From Pseudoalteromonas atlantica (GTDB lineage Bacteria > Pseudomonadota > Gammaproteobacteria > Enterobacterales > Alteromonadaceae): a DNA stretch of 64,000 nt. The translations under genes and the position numbers were made by a program. Of the stretch, positions 29,507-38,567 are shown piece by piece (position 1 is the first letter of the stretch; each line of letters starts with the position of its first letter). The stretch lies in contig BJUT01000007.1 in the NCBI GenBank assembly GCA_007988745.1, positions 1 to 64,000 on the forward strand. The letters run 5' to 3'. The notes beneath the pieces were generated by a model. That model was not told the origin of the DNA, searched no databases, and saw nothing but the letters and a program-made list of their open reading frames with translations.

Positions 29507-29863
29507 ATGAAAAAAATAACCGCACTTGCAGCATTACTCATCTTAAGTGGCTGTGCAAACACTTCAAATATGAATGAAACTGAACAAAAAGTTGAAGACA
29601 ATGTTGCCGATGTTCAGGCTGAAGTAGCCGAAGTGGTTGCTCCAATCTCACTTACCGTAATTACTAACCCTAATGACGCTCGCGTACGTATTATGAATAT
29701 CAAACCGGTATACCAAGACGCGATCGAACTAAAAGAAGGTGAATACGATATTGAGGTAAGCAAACCAGGTTACCAAACTTATCGTAAGTGGGTTGTGGTT
29801 GATAAAAAAACCATACTTACAGTAGAGTTAGATGAAGTAGCCAAAACTGAAGCTGCAAACTAA
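29507..29863 (+). CDS. PEGA-domain lipoprotein beside the T6SS
   Basis: 118 residues. A lipoprotein signal has lipobox LSGC (acylated Cys16). An acidic helical stretch follows (about 22-45), then a PEGA-like beta domain (about 47-108) with TNPNDARVRIMN, LKEGEYDIEVSKPGYQTYRK and a closing strand. PEGA domains are small surface or periplasmic folds often near kinases and secretion systems. It lies 134 bases after ppkA on the same strand. A role as partner of the periplasmic part of PpkA is inference. Confidence 0.8.
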   Translation: MKKITALAALLILSGCANTSNMNETEQKVEDNVADVQAEVAEVVAPISLTVITNPNDARVRIMNIKPVYQDAIELKEGEYDIEVSKPGYQTYRKWVVVDKKTILTVELDEVAKTEAAN

Positions 29864-29883
29864 ACACCGTGTAAAATTGTATT

Positions 29884-29917
29884 TATGCCTTTAAATATAC
29901 ATTAATTTAAAGGCATA
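29884..29917. terminator. Hairpin between convergent lipoprotein and DUF1294 genes
   Basis: A 13-bp perfect inverted repeat (TATGCCTTTAAAT / ATTTAAAGGCATA) lies between the two gene ends and includes the last codons of the DUF1294 gene. There is no long T run, so termination may be weak. Confidence 0.4.
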
Positions 29918-30285
29918 ACTCTCACGTTTTCTGCAAAAAATGTAATAGCCCCTATTACACTCACATTCCCAAAAATACACAGCCATAACACCACTATAAA
30001 ACGACGTTTTTGCGATTTATGCCTAAGCCATTGCTGTGCAATGAGTGCGCCGGGCCAACCGCCTAGTAACGACAGTAACTGAAGCGTGCGCTCGGGTGTG
30101 CGGTTTACTTTTTTATGCGCTGATAGTTTAGCTTGTCGTTTATCCCATGCGTACATTATAAAAGTAAAAAAGCTTAAACCTGTAAAGTAGCTTGGTATAT
30201 AAATGCTCATATTATAAAGCCAATGAGCTTGCCATACTGCGACCAAAAAAAGCAGTGCAAAGGTGATTAATGTTTTCTTTATCAA
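29902..30285 (-). CDS. DUF1294 membrane protein
   Basis: 127 residues with about three membrane spans: 7-25, 33-50 and 99-119. The family motif is visible as FIMYAWDKRQAK followed by RTPERTLQLLSLLGGWPGALIAQQ and RHKS..RRF. DUF1294 proteins are short membrane proteins of unknown function, sometimes fused to cold-shock domains; no such fusion is present here. Its promoter faces that of the neighbouring DUF1579-like gene. Confidence 0.88.
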   Translation of the reverse strand: MIKKTLITFALLFLVAVWQAHWLYNMSIYIPSYFTGLSFFTFIMYAWDKRQAKLSAHKKVNRTPERTLQLLSLLGGWPGALIAQQWLRHKSQKRRFIVVLWLCIFGNVSVIGAITFFAENVRVMPLN

Positions 30286-30338
30286 TTCATGATCGCCTAT
30301 ACTAAAAAGAGTTAAACCAAAATAATAAGAGCCAAATT

Positions 30339-30869
30339 ATGACATACTTTAAAGCCCTATTTTTAGTATTATGCTTATACGCCTTTAATAGTTACGCCAC
30401 TGATACCCCAAGCAACCTTGATAAAGAACTCGCTGTATTTAAACCTTATTTAGGTACATGGCAGGCCGATTTTGACGTACCTAAAGGTGCAAAACCTGTA
30501 CAAGATGTTGGCCACTGGGAGCGCGCATTAAATGGTAAAGCTATACATACCAAGCACTCTATTAATGAAGGTGAGTATGGTGGGGAATCAATGATTTTTT
30601 ACGACAGTAAAAAAGAGTCATTGATGTTTTACTATTTTACTACCGCAGGTTTTTACACAAAAGGCACCATGAAAGTGCTCAGCCCTACCCAATTTGTAGC
30701 GTATGAAGAGGTAACAGGCAGTAAAGAAGGTATTACTAAAGTGCGCTCGATCAGCGAGCTAAAAAACGATACGTTTGTAGTTTCAACTTCTTATTTAAAA
30801 AAGGGTGAGTGGACTAAGCCCGAGCAGCGTACTTATACACGCAGCACTAAAGCCGTTAAATTTAAATAA
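30339..30869 (+). CDS. Secreted DUF1579-like protein
   Basis: 176 residues. A signal peptide (1-20, ending SYA) precedes a beta-rich domain with FKPYLGTWQADF, VGHWERALNGKAI and MIFYDSKKESLMFYY. This is the lipocalin-like pattern of DUF1579-type proteins, whose ligand is unknown. It should be periplasmic. It is a single gene ending at a strong terminator. Confidence 0.7.
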   Translation: MTYFKALFLVLCLYAFNSYATDTPSNLDKELAVFKPYLGTWQADFDVPKGAKPVQDVGHWERALNGKAIHTKHSINEGEYGGESMIFYDSKKESLMFYYFTTAGFYTKGTMKVLSPTQFVAYEEVTGSKEGITKVRSISELKNDTFVVSTSYLKKGEWTKPEQRTYTRSTKAVKFK

Positions 30870-30892
30870 TGGCCATTCGCTTACAATACAAA

Positions 30893-30914
30893 AAGGCAGC
30901 CTAAGCTGCCTTTG
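30893..30914. terminator. Bidirectional terminator
   Basis: A 9-bp stem (AAAGGCAGC / GCTGCCTTT, loop CTAA) with A and T tracts on either side. It lies between the convergent DUF1579-like and CMD genes and can serve both. Confidence 0.85.
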
Positions 30915-30932
30915 TTATTTATAAAACCGCTA

Positions 30933-31475
30933 TTATTTAGCAAACTTTTTAAATGGTTCGTCAACTGGTGTATCAGCAAGGTGGTTAGTGTAGTTGCTCA
31001 TTACTTTTTGCGATAAGCCTACAACAATTTCTAGTAGTTGCTGTTTACCGTAACCTGCTGCAAAAAACTTTTCAATTTGCTGATCGCTAATTACGCCGCG
31101 ATCGCGTGTCATTGCAAGCGTTGTTTCACGCAGTGTTTCAAGTTTTGCATCTGCAAGTGGTGTTTTGTTTACTAGGGCATCAACAATATCTTGGTCTACA
31201 TTCATTGAAGCGGCAATTGCGCTGTGTGCTGGTACACAGTAATGACACTCGTGCTCAACATTAATTGTTTGCCATACCACAGTTAGCTCTTCTGCGTTAA
31301 ACGAGGTGTTTTGAAATAACTCGTGCAGTACTTGGTAACCTTTAAGTAGCGTAGGCGCTTCGGCCATTACGGCATGAAGGTTAGGTAACATGCCAAATGC
31401 TGCTACTGAATCAGCCATAAGCGATTTTGACTCTTCTGGTGCGTTGTCTTGAGTATATAACGTAAATTCTGCCAT
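30933..31475 (-). CDS. Carboxymuconolactone decarboxylase / AhpD-like protein
   Basis: 180 residues from the ATG at 31475, which has a GGAG ribosome site 6 bases upstream; an upstream TTG is less likely. The AhpD-type redox motif HECHYCVPAHSA (CxxC plus His) is present in the middle. Such proteins are peroxidase partners or act on small carbonyl or peroxide compounds. It is divergent from a TetR regulator, with two operators between them, so it is probably that regulator's main target. The substrate is unknown. Confidence 0.88.
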   Translation of the reverse strand: MAEFTLYTQDNAPEESKSLMADSVAAFGMLPNLHAVMAEAPTLLKGYQVLHELFQNTSFNAEELTVVWQTINVEHECHYCVPAHSAIAASMNVDQDIVDALVNKTPLADAKLETLRETTLAMTRDRGVISDQQIEKFFAAGYGKQQLLEIVVGLSQKVMSNYTNHLADTPVDEPFKKFAK

Positions 31476-31552
31476 ATTCTGCTCCAATAAATTAATGTGT
31501 TTGAGTAACCTGGTGTCAGGTTAAGTAACTTCGAGACACATACTATTTGATT

Positions 31553-31591
31553 TTGAGCGACTGTTCAAGTTAAAATTGAGCATACGTTCAA
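31553..31591. promoter_or_regulatory. Two TetR-type operators (TTGAGC-N4-GTTCAA)
   Basis: TTGAGCGACTGTTCAA (31553-31568) and TTGAGCATACGTTCAA (31576-31591) are two copies of the same near-palindrome, 23 bases centre to centre. They lie between the divergent CMD gene and tetR, the second ending 17 bases before the tetR start. They are probably the binding sites of the TetR protein for both genes. Confidence 0.7.
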
Positions 31592-31607
31592 AATAGTTGA
31601 GAATAAA

Positions 31608-32195
31608 ATGGCAAACAAAGTTAAATTTGAGCGCGATAATGTAATTCGCGTTGCAAGCCAATTGTTTTGGGAAAAGGGGTTTAACGCCACCTCAACCCGC
31701 GATTTACAAGAAGCCATTAACATGCGCCCAGGCAGTATATATGCGGCGTTTGGCTCTAAAGAAGGCCTATACAGCGAGTCTTTAAAAGACTACACAGTAC
31801 AAATGAAAAGCCAAATTGACGGGTTTTTAGCAAGTTCTGACTCTGTTTTAGGTGGTTTGCGTGCGTTTGTAGAAAACGTAATTATTAAAACCAAAGACTG
31901 TAGCCCAAGTGCTATTTGTATGTTGGTAAAAGCAAACAGCGAATTTGCAGAAAAAGACGCCTCGTTATACGAGCTAAGCCTAGATCTATCAGCAAAGTTT
32001 GAAGCCTACTTAACCACCTTGTTTGCTCAAGCTATTAAAAATAATGAGCTAAGCAGCAACCTTACCGCGCTTGAATACGCGCAATTTTTTCAGGTGCAAT
32101 TTACTGGGCTGCGTGGCTATTTTAACCGCCCAGGGGTTGAGCAATTAGCGCAGCCAATGATCAACCAAATGTTTGCCTTGATCAAAAAACTATAA
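31608..32195 (+). CDS. TetR/AcrR-family regulator
   Basis: 195 residues. The N-terminal helix-turn-helix (about 10-55) has VASQLFWEKGFNATSTRDLQ and PGSIYAAFGSKEGLY, typical of TetR proteins of the AcrR/NemR branch. The C-terminal half is the ligand domain and contains Cys in CSPSAICML (about 104-112), which could sense electrophiles. It is divergent from the CMD gene with shared operators. It probably represses itself and that gene; the inducer is unknown. Confidence 0.92.
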   Translation: MANKVKFERDNVIRVASQLFWEKGFNATSTRDLQEAINMRPGSIYAAFGSKEGLYSESLKDYTVQMKSQIDGFLASSDSVLGGLRAFVENVIIKTKDCSPSAICMLVKANSEFAEKDASLYELSLDLSAKFEAYLTTLFAQAIKNNELSSNLTALEYAQFFQVQFTGLRGYFNRPGVEQLAQPMINQMFALIKKL

Positions 32196-32236
32196 CGTTC
32201 CGCATTACTAACTTCTAAAAAGTCTCAACTAAAAAA

Positions 32237-32269
32237 GCGGCTAATTCGTGTGAATTAGCCGCTTTTTAT
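32237..32269. terminator. Bidirectional terminator after tetR
   Basis: An 11-bp perfect stem (GCGGCTAATTC / GAATTAGCCGC, loop GTGT) is flanked by six A and five T. It separates tetR from the convergent chemoreceptor gene. Confidence 0.9.
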
Positions 32270-32291
32270 ATTTGCTAGGGTTGAGCTTTAC

Positions 32292-34412
32292 TTACGTTTT
32301 AAGTTTATTAAGCTCGCTATCTTGCTGCGCTACCAGTGCATTAAGCGCTTCGCTACTATCGCCCGCCTGAGTCGATAAATCAGCAAGTTGCGATGCAGCA
32401 TCTGAAATAAGCGTAAGGTTACGGTTTATCTCTTCGGTTACTAAGCTTTGTTCCTCAGCTGCGGTGGCAATGTGGGTAATTTGATTAGTAATTTCATCTA
32501 CTTTTACTACCACACTGTGCAGCGCGTCAAACGCTACTGAGGTTTCGTCTACTGCGCTTTGCGCGCGTACTACGCCTTTTTCAATTACGGTTGATGCATT
32601 ACCTACTTCTAACAATAAGCTATCTATAAGTTGGCTAATATCATCGGTAGATGAGCGTGTTTTAGACGCCAGTGCACGTACTTCATCGGCAACTACCGCA
32701 AAGCCTCTACCGTGCTCGCCAGCGCGTGCTGCCTCAATGGCGGCATTAAGTGCAAGTAAGTTGGTTTGCTCTGAAATGGTTCTGATCACATCTAAAATTT
32801 GCGTAATATCTTTACTACGCGAAGCCACTTTTTCAACCGCTTGGTTAGCTTCTTTTATTTCTTCAGACATGGTTTTCACTTGGCTCATAGCCGATGACAA
32901 GCTCGACTCACTGCTAACCACTAAACCATTTATTTCATCCGCTTGTTGAGCAGATTGCTCAGAGGCTCTGGCAACTTCAAGTGCGGTGGCGCTCATTTCG
33001 TTCATAGCGGTCACTACACTTTCAATTTCTTGAAACTGCGATTGCACGTTATGCTTGGTATCAATAGCAATATGTTGTGCTATTTCGCCTTGCTGTTTTG
33101 TTTGCGACGATACATCTTTAAGCTCTGCAATTAGGCCACGTAGCTTAGCTAAAAAGGCATTAAAACCACCCGCAAGCGCAATCAGCTCTGCGTGGGTATC
33201 TACATGGAGTGTATGAGTTAAGTCACCTTCTGAGCTGGCAAGGTTATCTACACGTTGTTGAATTTGCTCAAGGGGTGCAACCACAGTGCCTACTACTACT
33301 TTCATAATAATAAAAGCGATTAAAGCAATAACAGCACCGGTTATTAAAATAACAACACCGAGCTGATTGGCCGAGTCACTCATGTTTTTAGCTAAGGCAT
33401 TAGGCCCCTCTAGCGCTAAATTACTTGGCACTTCAATAAGTAGGCTCCACTGAGTGTTAGCCAGCTTAATGTTAATTGGGTAGTTAACTAAATACTCGCT
33501 AGGTGTTTTAAAAAGGCCATGTTGCCCTTTAAATTTAACCAGCTCACTGTAAGTATTGCTACTAACTGCCTCTTTAAATGGGCGGCCTAATTTAGATTTA
33601 TAATGACTGCTGCCTACAATTAAACCTATATCACTTAAAAGTGTTACTTTTGCTTGGCCGTTATAAAGTTCGTTCGAAAGTTTTTCGGTTAAGCCCTGAA
33701 ACGTAGGGAGCGTTAAATCAACGCCTGCTAAACCAATAAAGCGGCCCGATTTAGTAATAGGTACGGTTAATGAGGTAAGCATAACCGAATCGCCAGAAGG
33801 TATTTCGTAAAGGTAAGGTTCCATAATACAGGGCTTAAGTGTATCTTTTGCGCATAAATACCAATGCGCTTCACGAATACCAAATTCGTTTAACGAGGTC
33901 AGGTATTTATCGGCAGCGTTAGCTACTTTTTGCTGCTCAATAATGCCGTTTTGGTCACGCGTTATATATACTTCTAACGTGCCATCGCCATTAACTGAGT
34001 GTTTATATCCTTGCTTAAATTGCGCGTCTTGCCCATCAAAGGCATTGGCTTCAAACTGCGAATAAATTGACGATAAAAACCGATTTTTTTCAAGTATAGA
34101 GCGGTTAATGCTCACTACCGTGTCGCGGTCTAATGTTTGAGTATTAGCCGCATCACCAAGTAATGCAGCTAATGAGTTTGGAATTCGGTAAGCTTCGTTG
34201 ATAAATCCGGCAATTTTCTCGCCGTAAGCAGCCGCGTTTGCGTTAAGCTTTTGCTCAACTTCGGCCACGATATAATCTTCAGATTCTTTAGCGAGCGCCT
34301 CGCTGTTTGATGACATTTGCCACCATAAAACCCCAGAAAGTACTAATACTGTTAAAAATGTACTCCCTACAGTTATCCATAATAACTTTTTTGCTAACGT
34401 GAGTTCTCGCAC
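32292..34412 (-). CDS. Methyl-accepting chemotaxis protein with Cache sensor
   Basis: 706 residues. Membrane span 1 is at about 11-31. A large periplasmic dCache-type sensor follows (about 40-340) with a [10 protein letters not shown] segment. Span 2 is near 350-372, then HAMP, then the cytoplasmic signalling domain. The conserved hairpin tip reads [20 protein letters not shown] and is followed by [14 protein letters not shown]. It signals to CheA/CheW at the cell pole; the ligand cannot be predicted. It is a single gene with a terminator on its 3' side. Confidence 0.95.
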   Translation of the reverse strand: MRELTLAKKLLWITVGSTFLTVLVLSGVLWWQMSSNSEALAKESEDYIVAEVEQKLNANAAAYGEKIAGFINEAYRIPNSLAALLGDAANTQTLDRDTVVSINRSILEKNRFLSSIYSQFEANAFDGQDAQFKQGYKHSVNGDGTLEVYITRDQNGIIEQQKVANAADKYLTSLNEFGIREAHWYLCAKDTLKPCIMEPYLYEIPSGDSVMLTSLTVPITKSGRFIGLAGVDLTLPTFQGLTEKLSNELYNGQAKVTLLSDIGLIVGSSHYKSKLGRPFKEAVSSNTYSELVKFKGQHGLFKTPSEYLVNYPINIKLANTQWSLLIEVPSNLALEGPNALAKNMSDSANQLGVVILITGAVIALIAFIIMKVVVGTVVAPLEQIQQRVDNLASSEGDLTHTLHVDTHAELIALAGGFNAFLAKLRGLIAELKDVSSQTKQQGEIAQHIAIDTKHNVQSQFQEIESVVTAMNEMSATALEVARASEQSAQQADEINGLVVSSESSLSSAMSQVKTMSEEIKEANQAVEKVASRSKDITQILDVIRTISEQTNLLALNAAIEAARAGEHGRGFAVVADEVRALASKTRSSTDDISQLIDSLLLEVGNASTVIEKGVVRAQSAVDETSVAFDALHSVVVKVDEITNQITHIATAAEEQSLVTEEINRNLTLISDAASQLADLSTQAGDSSEALNALVAQQDSELNKLKT

Positions 34413-34511
34413 TTAAATTACCTTTTGTTAAAACACCCCTACAGTTTAATATACAAACTGCATCAAGCCATCAATAACATAAAATAATTTAAGTTTTTTG
34501 AACAATTAGGC

Positions 34512-35729
34512 CTAACGCTTGGCCAAAATAGCAGTGGTTATCGTGGCACCTATGAGTAAAGCAACGCTCACCCACAAACACGCTACAAAGCCATAAACCT
34601 GAAACACCCACCCCGAAAGCACTGTGCCCAGTAAACGCCCCATGGCATTGGCCATATAATAAAAGCCAACATCAAGCGATACACCATCGCTTTTAGCAAA
34701 GCTGACAATTAAGTAACTATGCACAGATGAATTAACGGCAAATACACCGCCAAAAATAAGCAAACCTATAATTAGCGTGGCATGCACGGCCACATCAAGT
34801 TGCATAAAAAGAGCTAATAGTGCTGTTACACCACTTAGCAGCAACACCCATAAATAAGCATGTTTAACGGTATCAACGTTTGAGTTACTGGTGCCGGTAA
34901 TACGCGGCGCTTGCGATTGCACACCACCGTAGCCAATTACCCAAAGTGCCATAAAGCCACTTACCCACCAAAAGTTCCAGTTAAACTGCTGGGCTAAATA
35001 AATAGGTAAAGCCACTACAAACCATACATCACGCGCGGCAAACAAACATAATCGTGCTGCACTTAATAAATTTATTGCACGGGATTTAGAAAATAGCTCT
35101 TTAAACTTAGGCTTATTTTTAGCCTTGCCCATGTCGCCTTTTAAAAATACAACGCTAATAATCCACGCAATAGTGAGTAATAAAATTAGGGCTTTTAAAG
35201 CACCTACAAAACCCAGTACCGTAAGGAGTAAACCACCTAAAAAGAAACCGACCCCTTTTAACGCATTTTTTGAGCCCGTTAAAATAGCCACCCATTTATA
35301 GAGCTGGCCTTGGCCGCTTTCTCCCTCGGGCACTAAGTGTTTAATGGCGCTTTTGGCGCTCATTTTATTTAGATCTTTTGCTATGCCGCTAAGCGCTTGC
35401 GCCGCCATAACATAAGCCACGGTGAGCCATTCACTTGGCGCACATAACATGGCAAGCGCCATTATTTGCAGCGCCAAGCCAAAGTTCATGGTTTTATTAA
35501 GGCCTAAATGAGCCCCTAGCCAACCGCCCACTAAATTGGTGATCACACCAAAAATTTCGTAAAACAAAAACAGCATGGCAATGGCCAGCGCACCATACCC
35601 TAACTGATGAAAATGCAGCACCACCAGCATACGTAGTGCGCCATCGGTTAAGGTAAATGCCCAGTAATTACCGGTAATTATTAAATACTGTTTTATTGCT
35701 GTAGGTAAATTAGCGAGTTGCTCAAACAT
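34512..35729 (-). CDS. arsJ: ArsJ organoarsenical efflux permease (MFS)
   Basis: 405 residues with about 12 membrane spans. The start ITGNYWAFTLTDGALRMLVV and the AKDLNKMSAKSAIKHLVP loop fit the ArsJ branch of the major facilitator family. ArsJ exports 1-arseno-3-phosphoglycerate, made from arsenate by the partner GAPDH. The gene lies 31 bases after that GAPDH and in one operon with arsR, which is the diagnostic context. It completes a pathway that needs no arsenate reductase. Confidence 0.93.
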   Translation of the reverse strand: MFEQLANLPTAIKQYLIITGNYWAFTLTDGALRMLVVLHFHQLGYGALAIAMLFLFYEIFGVITNLVGGWLGAHLGLNKTMNFGLALQIMALAMLCAPSEWLTVAYVMAAQALSGIAKDLNKMSAKSAIKHLVPEGESGQGQLYKWVAILTGSKNALKGVGFFLGGLLLTVLGFVGALKALILLLTIAWIISVVFLKGDMGKAKNKPKFKELFSKSRAINLLSAARLCLFAARDVWFVVALPIYLAQQFNWNFWWVSGFMALWVIGYGGVQSQAPRITGTSNSNVDTVKHAYLWVLLLSGVTALLALFMQLDVAVHATLIIGLLIFGGVFAVNSSVHSYLIVSFAKSDGVSLDVGFYYMANAMGRLLGTVLSGWVFQVYGFVACLWVSVALLIGATITTAILAKR

Positions 35730-35760
35730 GGTTAACGCCCTTAAAACCTTTAATTAATGG

Positions 35761-36771
35761 TTAAACCAAGTCACTTTTAGCAACTTTAAGCATAAGCTCG
35801 GCAGTACGATTAGCGTAGCCCCATTCGTTATCGTACCAAGCGTATAATTTAAGCTGGGTATTATTAATAACCATGGTAGAGAGCGCATCAATAATGCTAC
35901 TGCGTGGATCGGTTTTGTAATCAATCGATACCAGCGGTTTTTCTTCGTAACCTAATACGCCAGCAAGCTCGTTTTTAGACGCCTGAGCAAACCATTCATT
36001 CACCTCAGCGGCAGTTACACCACGCTCAAGCTCAAATACACAGTCAGTAATCGATGCGTTAGTTAAAGGTACGCGCACGGCATGGCCATTTAACTTACCT
36101 TTTAGCTCAGGGAATATATGCGTAATGGCTGTTGCACTACCGGTTGTGGTAGGTATTAAACTTGTCCCGCATGAACGAGCACGACGTAAGTCTTTATGTG
36201 GCGCATCAATAATAGTTTGGGTATTGGTAATATCGTGAATAGTGGTCATTGAGCCGTGCTTAATGCCTACTTTTTCTTGCAGTACTTTTACAATAGGCGC
36301 TAAACAGTTAGTCGTACACGAAGCCGCAGTCACAATTTTGTGCTCATCTGGGTTATATAAATTATCGTTAACGCCCATAACCACATTTAAAATGCCGTCT
36401 TCTTTTACCGGTGCGGTTACCACAACGCGCTTAACACCTTGTGCTAAATATTGATTTAACAGCTCAGTGGTTTTCATTTTACCGCTGGCTTCTATCACTA
36501 CATCGCAATCAGACCAATCAGTATCGCTAATGGTTTTGTTATTGGTAACGGCAATAGTGTGTTTACCCACACTAAAGCTATTCTCGTTTGCTGTAACGCT
36601 GTGCGCTAAACGCCCGTGCACTGAGTCAAACTCTAATAAATGGGCATGTGTTTTAGCATCGCCCGCTACATCGTTTACTTTAATAAATTCTACTTCTGGC
36701 CACTCTAAAGCTGCGCGCAGTGTTAAACGTCCCATACGGCCAAAGCCGTTAATACCTACTTTAATTGTCAT
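35761..36771 (-). CDS. gapdh: ArsJ-associated glyceraldehyde-3-phosphate dehydrogenase
   Basis: 336 residues. The NAD-binding start [16 protein letters not shown] and the catalytic ASCTTNC (nucleophile Cys152) are intact. It contains the phosphate-site region [18 protein letters not shown]. In arsR-gapdh-arsJ operons this enzyme uses arsenate in place of phosphate to form unstable 1-arseno-3-phosphoglycerate, which ArsJ exports. The location directly between arsR and arsJ argues that it is this dedicated copy rather than the glycolytic gapA. Confidence 0.93.
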   Translation of the reverse strand: MTIKVGINGFGRMGRLTLRAALEWPEVEFIKVNDVAGDAKTHAHLLEFDSVHGRLAHSVTANENSFSVGKHTIAVTNNKTISDTDWSDCDVVIEASGKMKTTELLNQYLAQGVKRVVVTAPVKEDGILNVVMGVNDNLYNPDEHKIVTAASCTTNCLAPIVKVLQEKVGIKHGSMTTIHDITNTQTIIDAPHKDLRRARSCGTSLIPTTTGSATAITHIFPELKGKLNGHAVRVPLTNASITDCVFELERGVTAAEVNEWFAQASKNELAGVLGYEEKPLVSIDYKTDPRSSIIDALSTMVINNTQLKLYAWYDNEWGYANRTAELMLKVAKSDLV

Positions 36772-36809
36772 AATAAATACCTTTAGTAAAGTTATATCAA
36801 TTTGCTTAA

Positions 36810-37163
36810 TTAACAGCAGCTTGCTGCACGCTCTGGGCGATTACCCATTGCATTGAGTCGATTTAAATCGTCGTTATAAAACGCAGAATTTTCGTTTCGT
36901 GTTTGCGTTAGTACGCTAAGAGCCCATTGTGGCAGGGCTTTATTAATACTGTAATACACCCATTGATTTTGCTTACGATCGCTCAATAGGCCACATTGCC
37001 TAAGTTGCGCTAAATGGCGCGACACTTTAGGTTGGCTCAGTTCCAGCGCAGCAACAAGCTCACACACACATAGCTCTTGCTCATGGCTAATTAATAACAT
37101 GGCTTTTAAGCGCGTATCGTCGGCTAAGCATTTGTAAAATTGAAGTGGGTTGAGTTGTTCCAT
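36810..37163 (-). CDS. arsR: ArsR-type arsenic-responsive repressor
   Basis: 117 residues with a winged helix: [22 protein letters not shown], then [19 protein letters not shown]. The ELCVCEL pair of cysteines (about 31 and 33) is the classical As(III) site of ArsR. A further Cys-Cys ends the protein. It should repress arsR-gapdh-arsJ until arsenite binds. It is the first gene of the operon, 38 bases before gapdh. Confidence 0.95.
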   Translation of the reverse strand: MEQLNPLQFYKCLADDTRLKAMLLISHEQELCVCELVAALELSQPKVSRHLAQLRQCGLLSDRKQNQWVYYSINKALPQWALSVLTQTRNENSAFYNDDLNRLNAMGNRPERAASCC

Positions 37164-37223
37164 AGCATCCTCGTTTAGTTAGTGTGCATACAATAAAACA
37201 AAATTAGAATATATGAAATAGTG

Positions 37224-37245
37224 AATATACGATTTTTCGTATATT
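37224..37245. promoter_or_regulatory. Probable ArsR operator
   Basis: A perfect 9-bp inverted repeat AATATACGA-TTTT-TCGTATATT lies about 60 bases upstream of the arsR start. It is AT-rich and placed where an ArsR site and promoter would be expected. There is no T tract, so it is not a terminator. Confidence 0.6.
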
Positions 37246-37298
37246 TATTTGAAAGCCCGCTTCAATTAATGTGATCTCTAGTAAATTGCAGCGCACAA

Positions 37299-37328
37299 AA
37301 AAGCCCAGTGGCAAACCCCTGGGCTTTT
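37299..37328 (-). terminator. Terminator resembling the ohr terminator
   Basis: The stem AAAAGCCCAG / CTGGGCTTTT (with a loop that includes TGGCAAACCC) lies downstream of the minus-strand LysR gene. It is nearly the same sequence as the terminator after ohr at 42190-42213 (shared GCCCAGTGGCAAACC). Confidence 0.75.
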
Positions 37329-37330
37329 GT

Positions 37331-37360
37331 AACGTTTTAGTATGAGCATACTTGTTTTAT
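37331..37360 (-). pseudogene. Possible remnant of an ohr/OsmC 3' end
   Basis: The minus strand reads KQVCSY-stop-NVT. The intact ohr at 42239 has HQVCPYSNAT at the same point. Like ohr, the fragment sits just before a GCCCAGTGGCAAACC terminator. The Ser codon TCA has become TAA, and the last codons of the gene are missing. Only about 25 bases match, so this is suggestive rather than proven. The rest of 37164-37520 holds the ars operator and this terminator and nothing else recognised. Confidence 0.35.
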
Positions 37361-37520
37361 CGCTATTGCCATTTAAAGCCTTATGCTAACAAGGTATTTA
37401 CGCAGATCTGTGCGATAAAAAGATGCCCTACGCTTTGCTCTATTTCACGAGCAAAGTCTAAATCAATAAGCAGATACGTTATACATTGTGCCTGCACAGT
37501 AGCTATTGAGGTAATTACCA

Positions 37521-38405
37521 CTAAGTTGCAAAAGAAAGCGCAAGATGATCAAGTAATGCTCGTATTCTTGCCGGTAAGTGGCGGTTTGAAGCATACACTG
37601 CGTTTAATTCCAATATGCTTGCTTCGTAGGGTTCGAACAGTAACTGCAATGAGCCGTCTTTTACGTAAGGCTCTGTCACGTATTGTGGGCCCATGCCTAT
37701 TCCCAGCCCTTGAGAAGCCATGTGGGTTACTGCTCTGGGAGAGTTAGAAGCAAAATCGCCGCTAACATTAACGGTGAACGTATTGCCATCTTCCTTGAAC
37801 TTCCAGTTTTCTGGGTCGTTTTGAGAAGTTTGCAATAAACAATTGTGTGTCGCCAGCGCACGGGGATGCCTTGGTTTGCCATTGCGCTTTAAATAATCAG
37901 CAGAGGCAAAAAAAACAATACGCATATCCATCAATTTTTTTGCGATCAGCGTTGAATCCTTCAACGGCCCAAACCTCACAGCAACATCCACACCTTCATC
38001 GATAATAGCCACATACTGATCAGACAGGTTCAACTCAACATTAATTTTCGGATGCTTGGCTAAAAATGGGGCCAGTGCATCAACTAATTTAGTACTGCCA
38101 AATGCGGTAGGTGCGGTTAAGCGAACTGTGCCAGACAGATCAGACTGCCGATGCTGAATGACATCTTCTAGCTCTTCAAATTGTTCCAACAAAGGTACAC
38201 ATCGTGCAAAGTATGCCTTCCCCGTTTCAGTTAAGGTAACACTGCGCGTAGTACGGTGGAACAACAAAGCACCGTGTTTTTGCTCCAGCTGAGCAATGTA
38301 TTTACTCGCCAGTTTAGTGCTTATGCCTAATTGCTTGGCACCACCTGTAAAAGATTTTTGCTTTGCCACCGCAATAAAGGTGCGCATGCCGTCAATGGTA
38401 TCCAT
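37521..38405 (-). CDS. LysR-family regulator (divergent from GST)
   Basis: 294 residues. The N-terminal helix-turn-helix (about 1-60) has MRTFIAVAKQKSFTGGAKQL and LLFHRTTRSVTLTETG. A substrate-binding domain follows, of the DhcR/AaeR-like group (SGTVRLTAPTAFG). It is divergent from the GST gene, and a repeated TATTGTACATA motif lies between them. It probably controls the GST, reductase and DUF1348 genes. The inducer is unknown. Confidence 0.93.
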   Translation of the reverse strand: MDTIDGMRTFIAVAKQKSFTGGAKQLGISTKLASKYIAQLEQKHGALLFHRTTRSVTLTETGKAYFARCVPLLEQFEELEDVIQHRQSDLSGTVRLTAPTAFGSTKLVDALAPFLAKHPKINVELNLSDQYVAIIDEGVDVAVRFGPLKDSTLIAKKLMDMRIVFFASADYLKRNGKPRHPRALATHNCLLQTSQNDPENWKFKEDGNTFTVNVSGDFASNSPRAVTHMASQGLGIGMGPQYVTEPYVKDGSLQLLFEPYEASILELNAVYASNRHLPARIRALLDHLALSFAT

Positions 38406-38441
38406 AAAACCTCGTTTAATATCCCAATCAATTTATGAACA

Positions 38442-38482
38442 TATTGTACATAGTGATTCCATAAATCAATGTATTGTACATA
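38442..38482. promoter_or_regulatory. Duplicated TATTGTACATA sites, 30 bases apart
   Basis: Two identical 11-base copies (38442-38452 and 38472-38482) lie in the LysR/GST divergent region and share a TGTACA core. The spacing of 30 bases is close to three helical turns. They are likely LysR binding sites. Confidence 0.55.
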
Positions 38483-38567
38483 AGAAATTTAGCGCCTATT
38501 ATTTGTTCGAACGCCAAGATAAGCCCAAACAAGGCCAGTTAACCTTATACCTAACAGAGGATCTATT

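Noticed and set aside
36242-36856. Plus-strand frames opposite gapdh and arsR
   Set aside because: Antisense shadows of strongly conserved genes.
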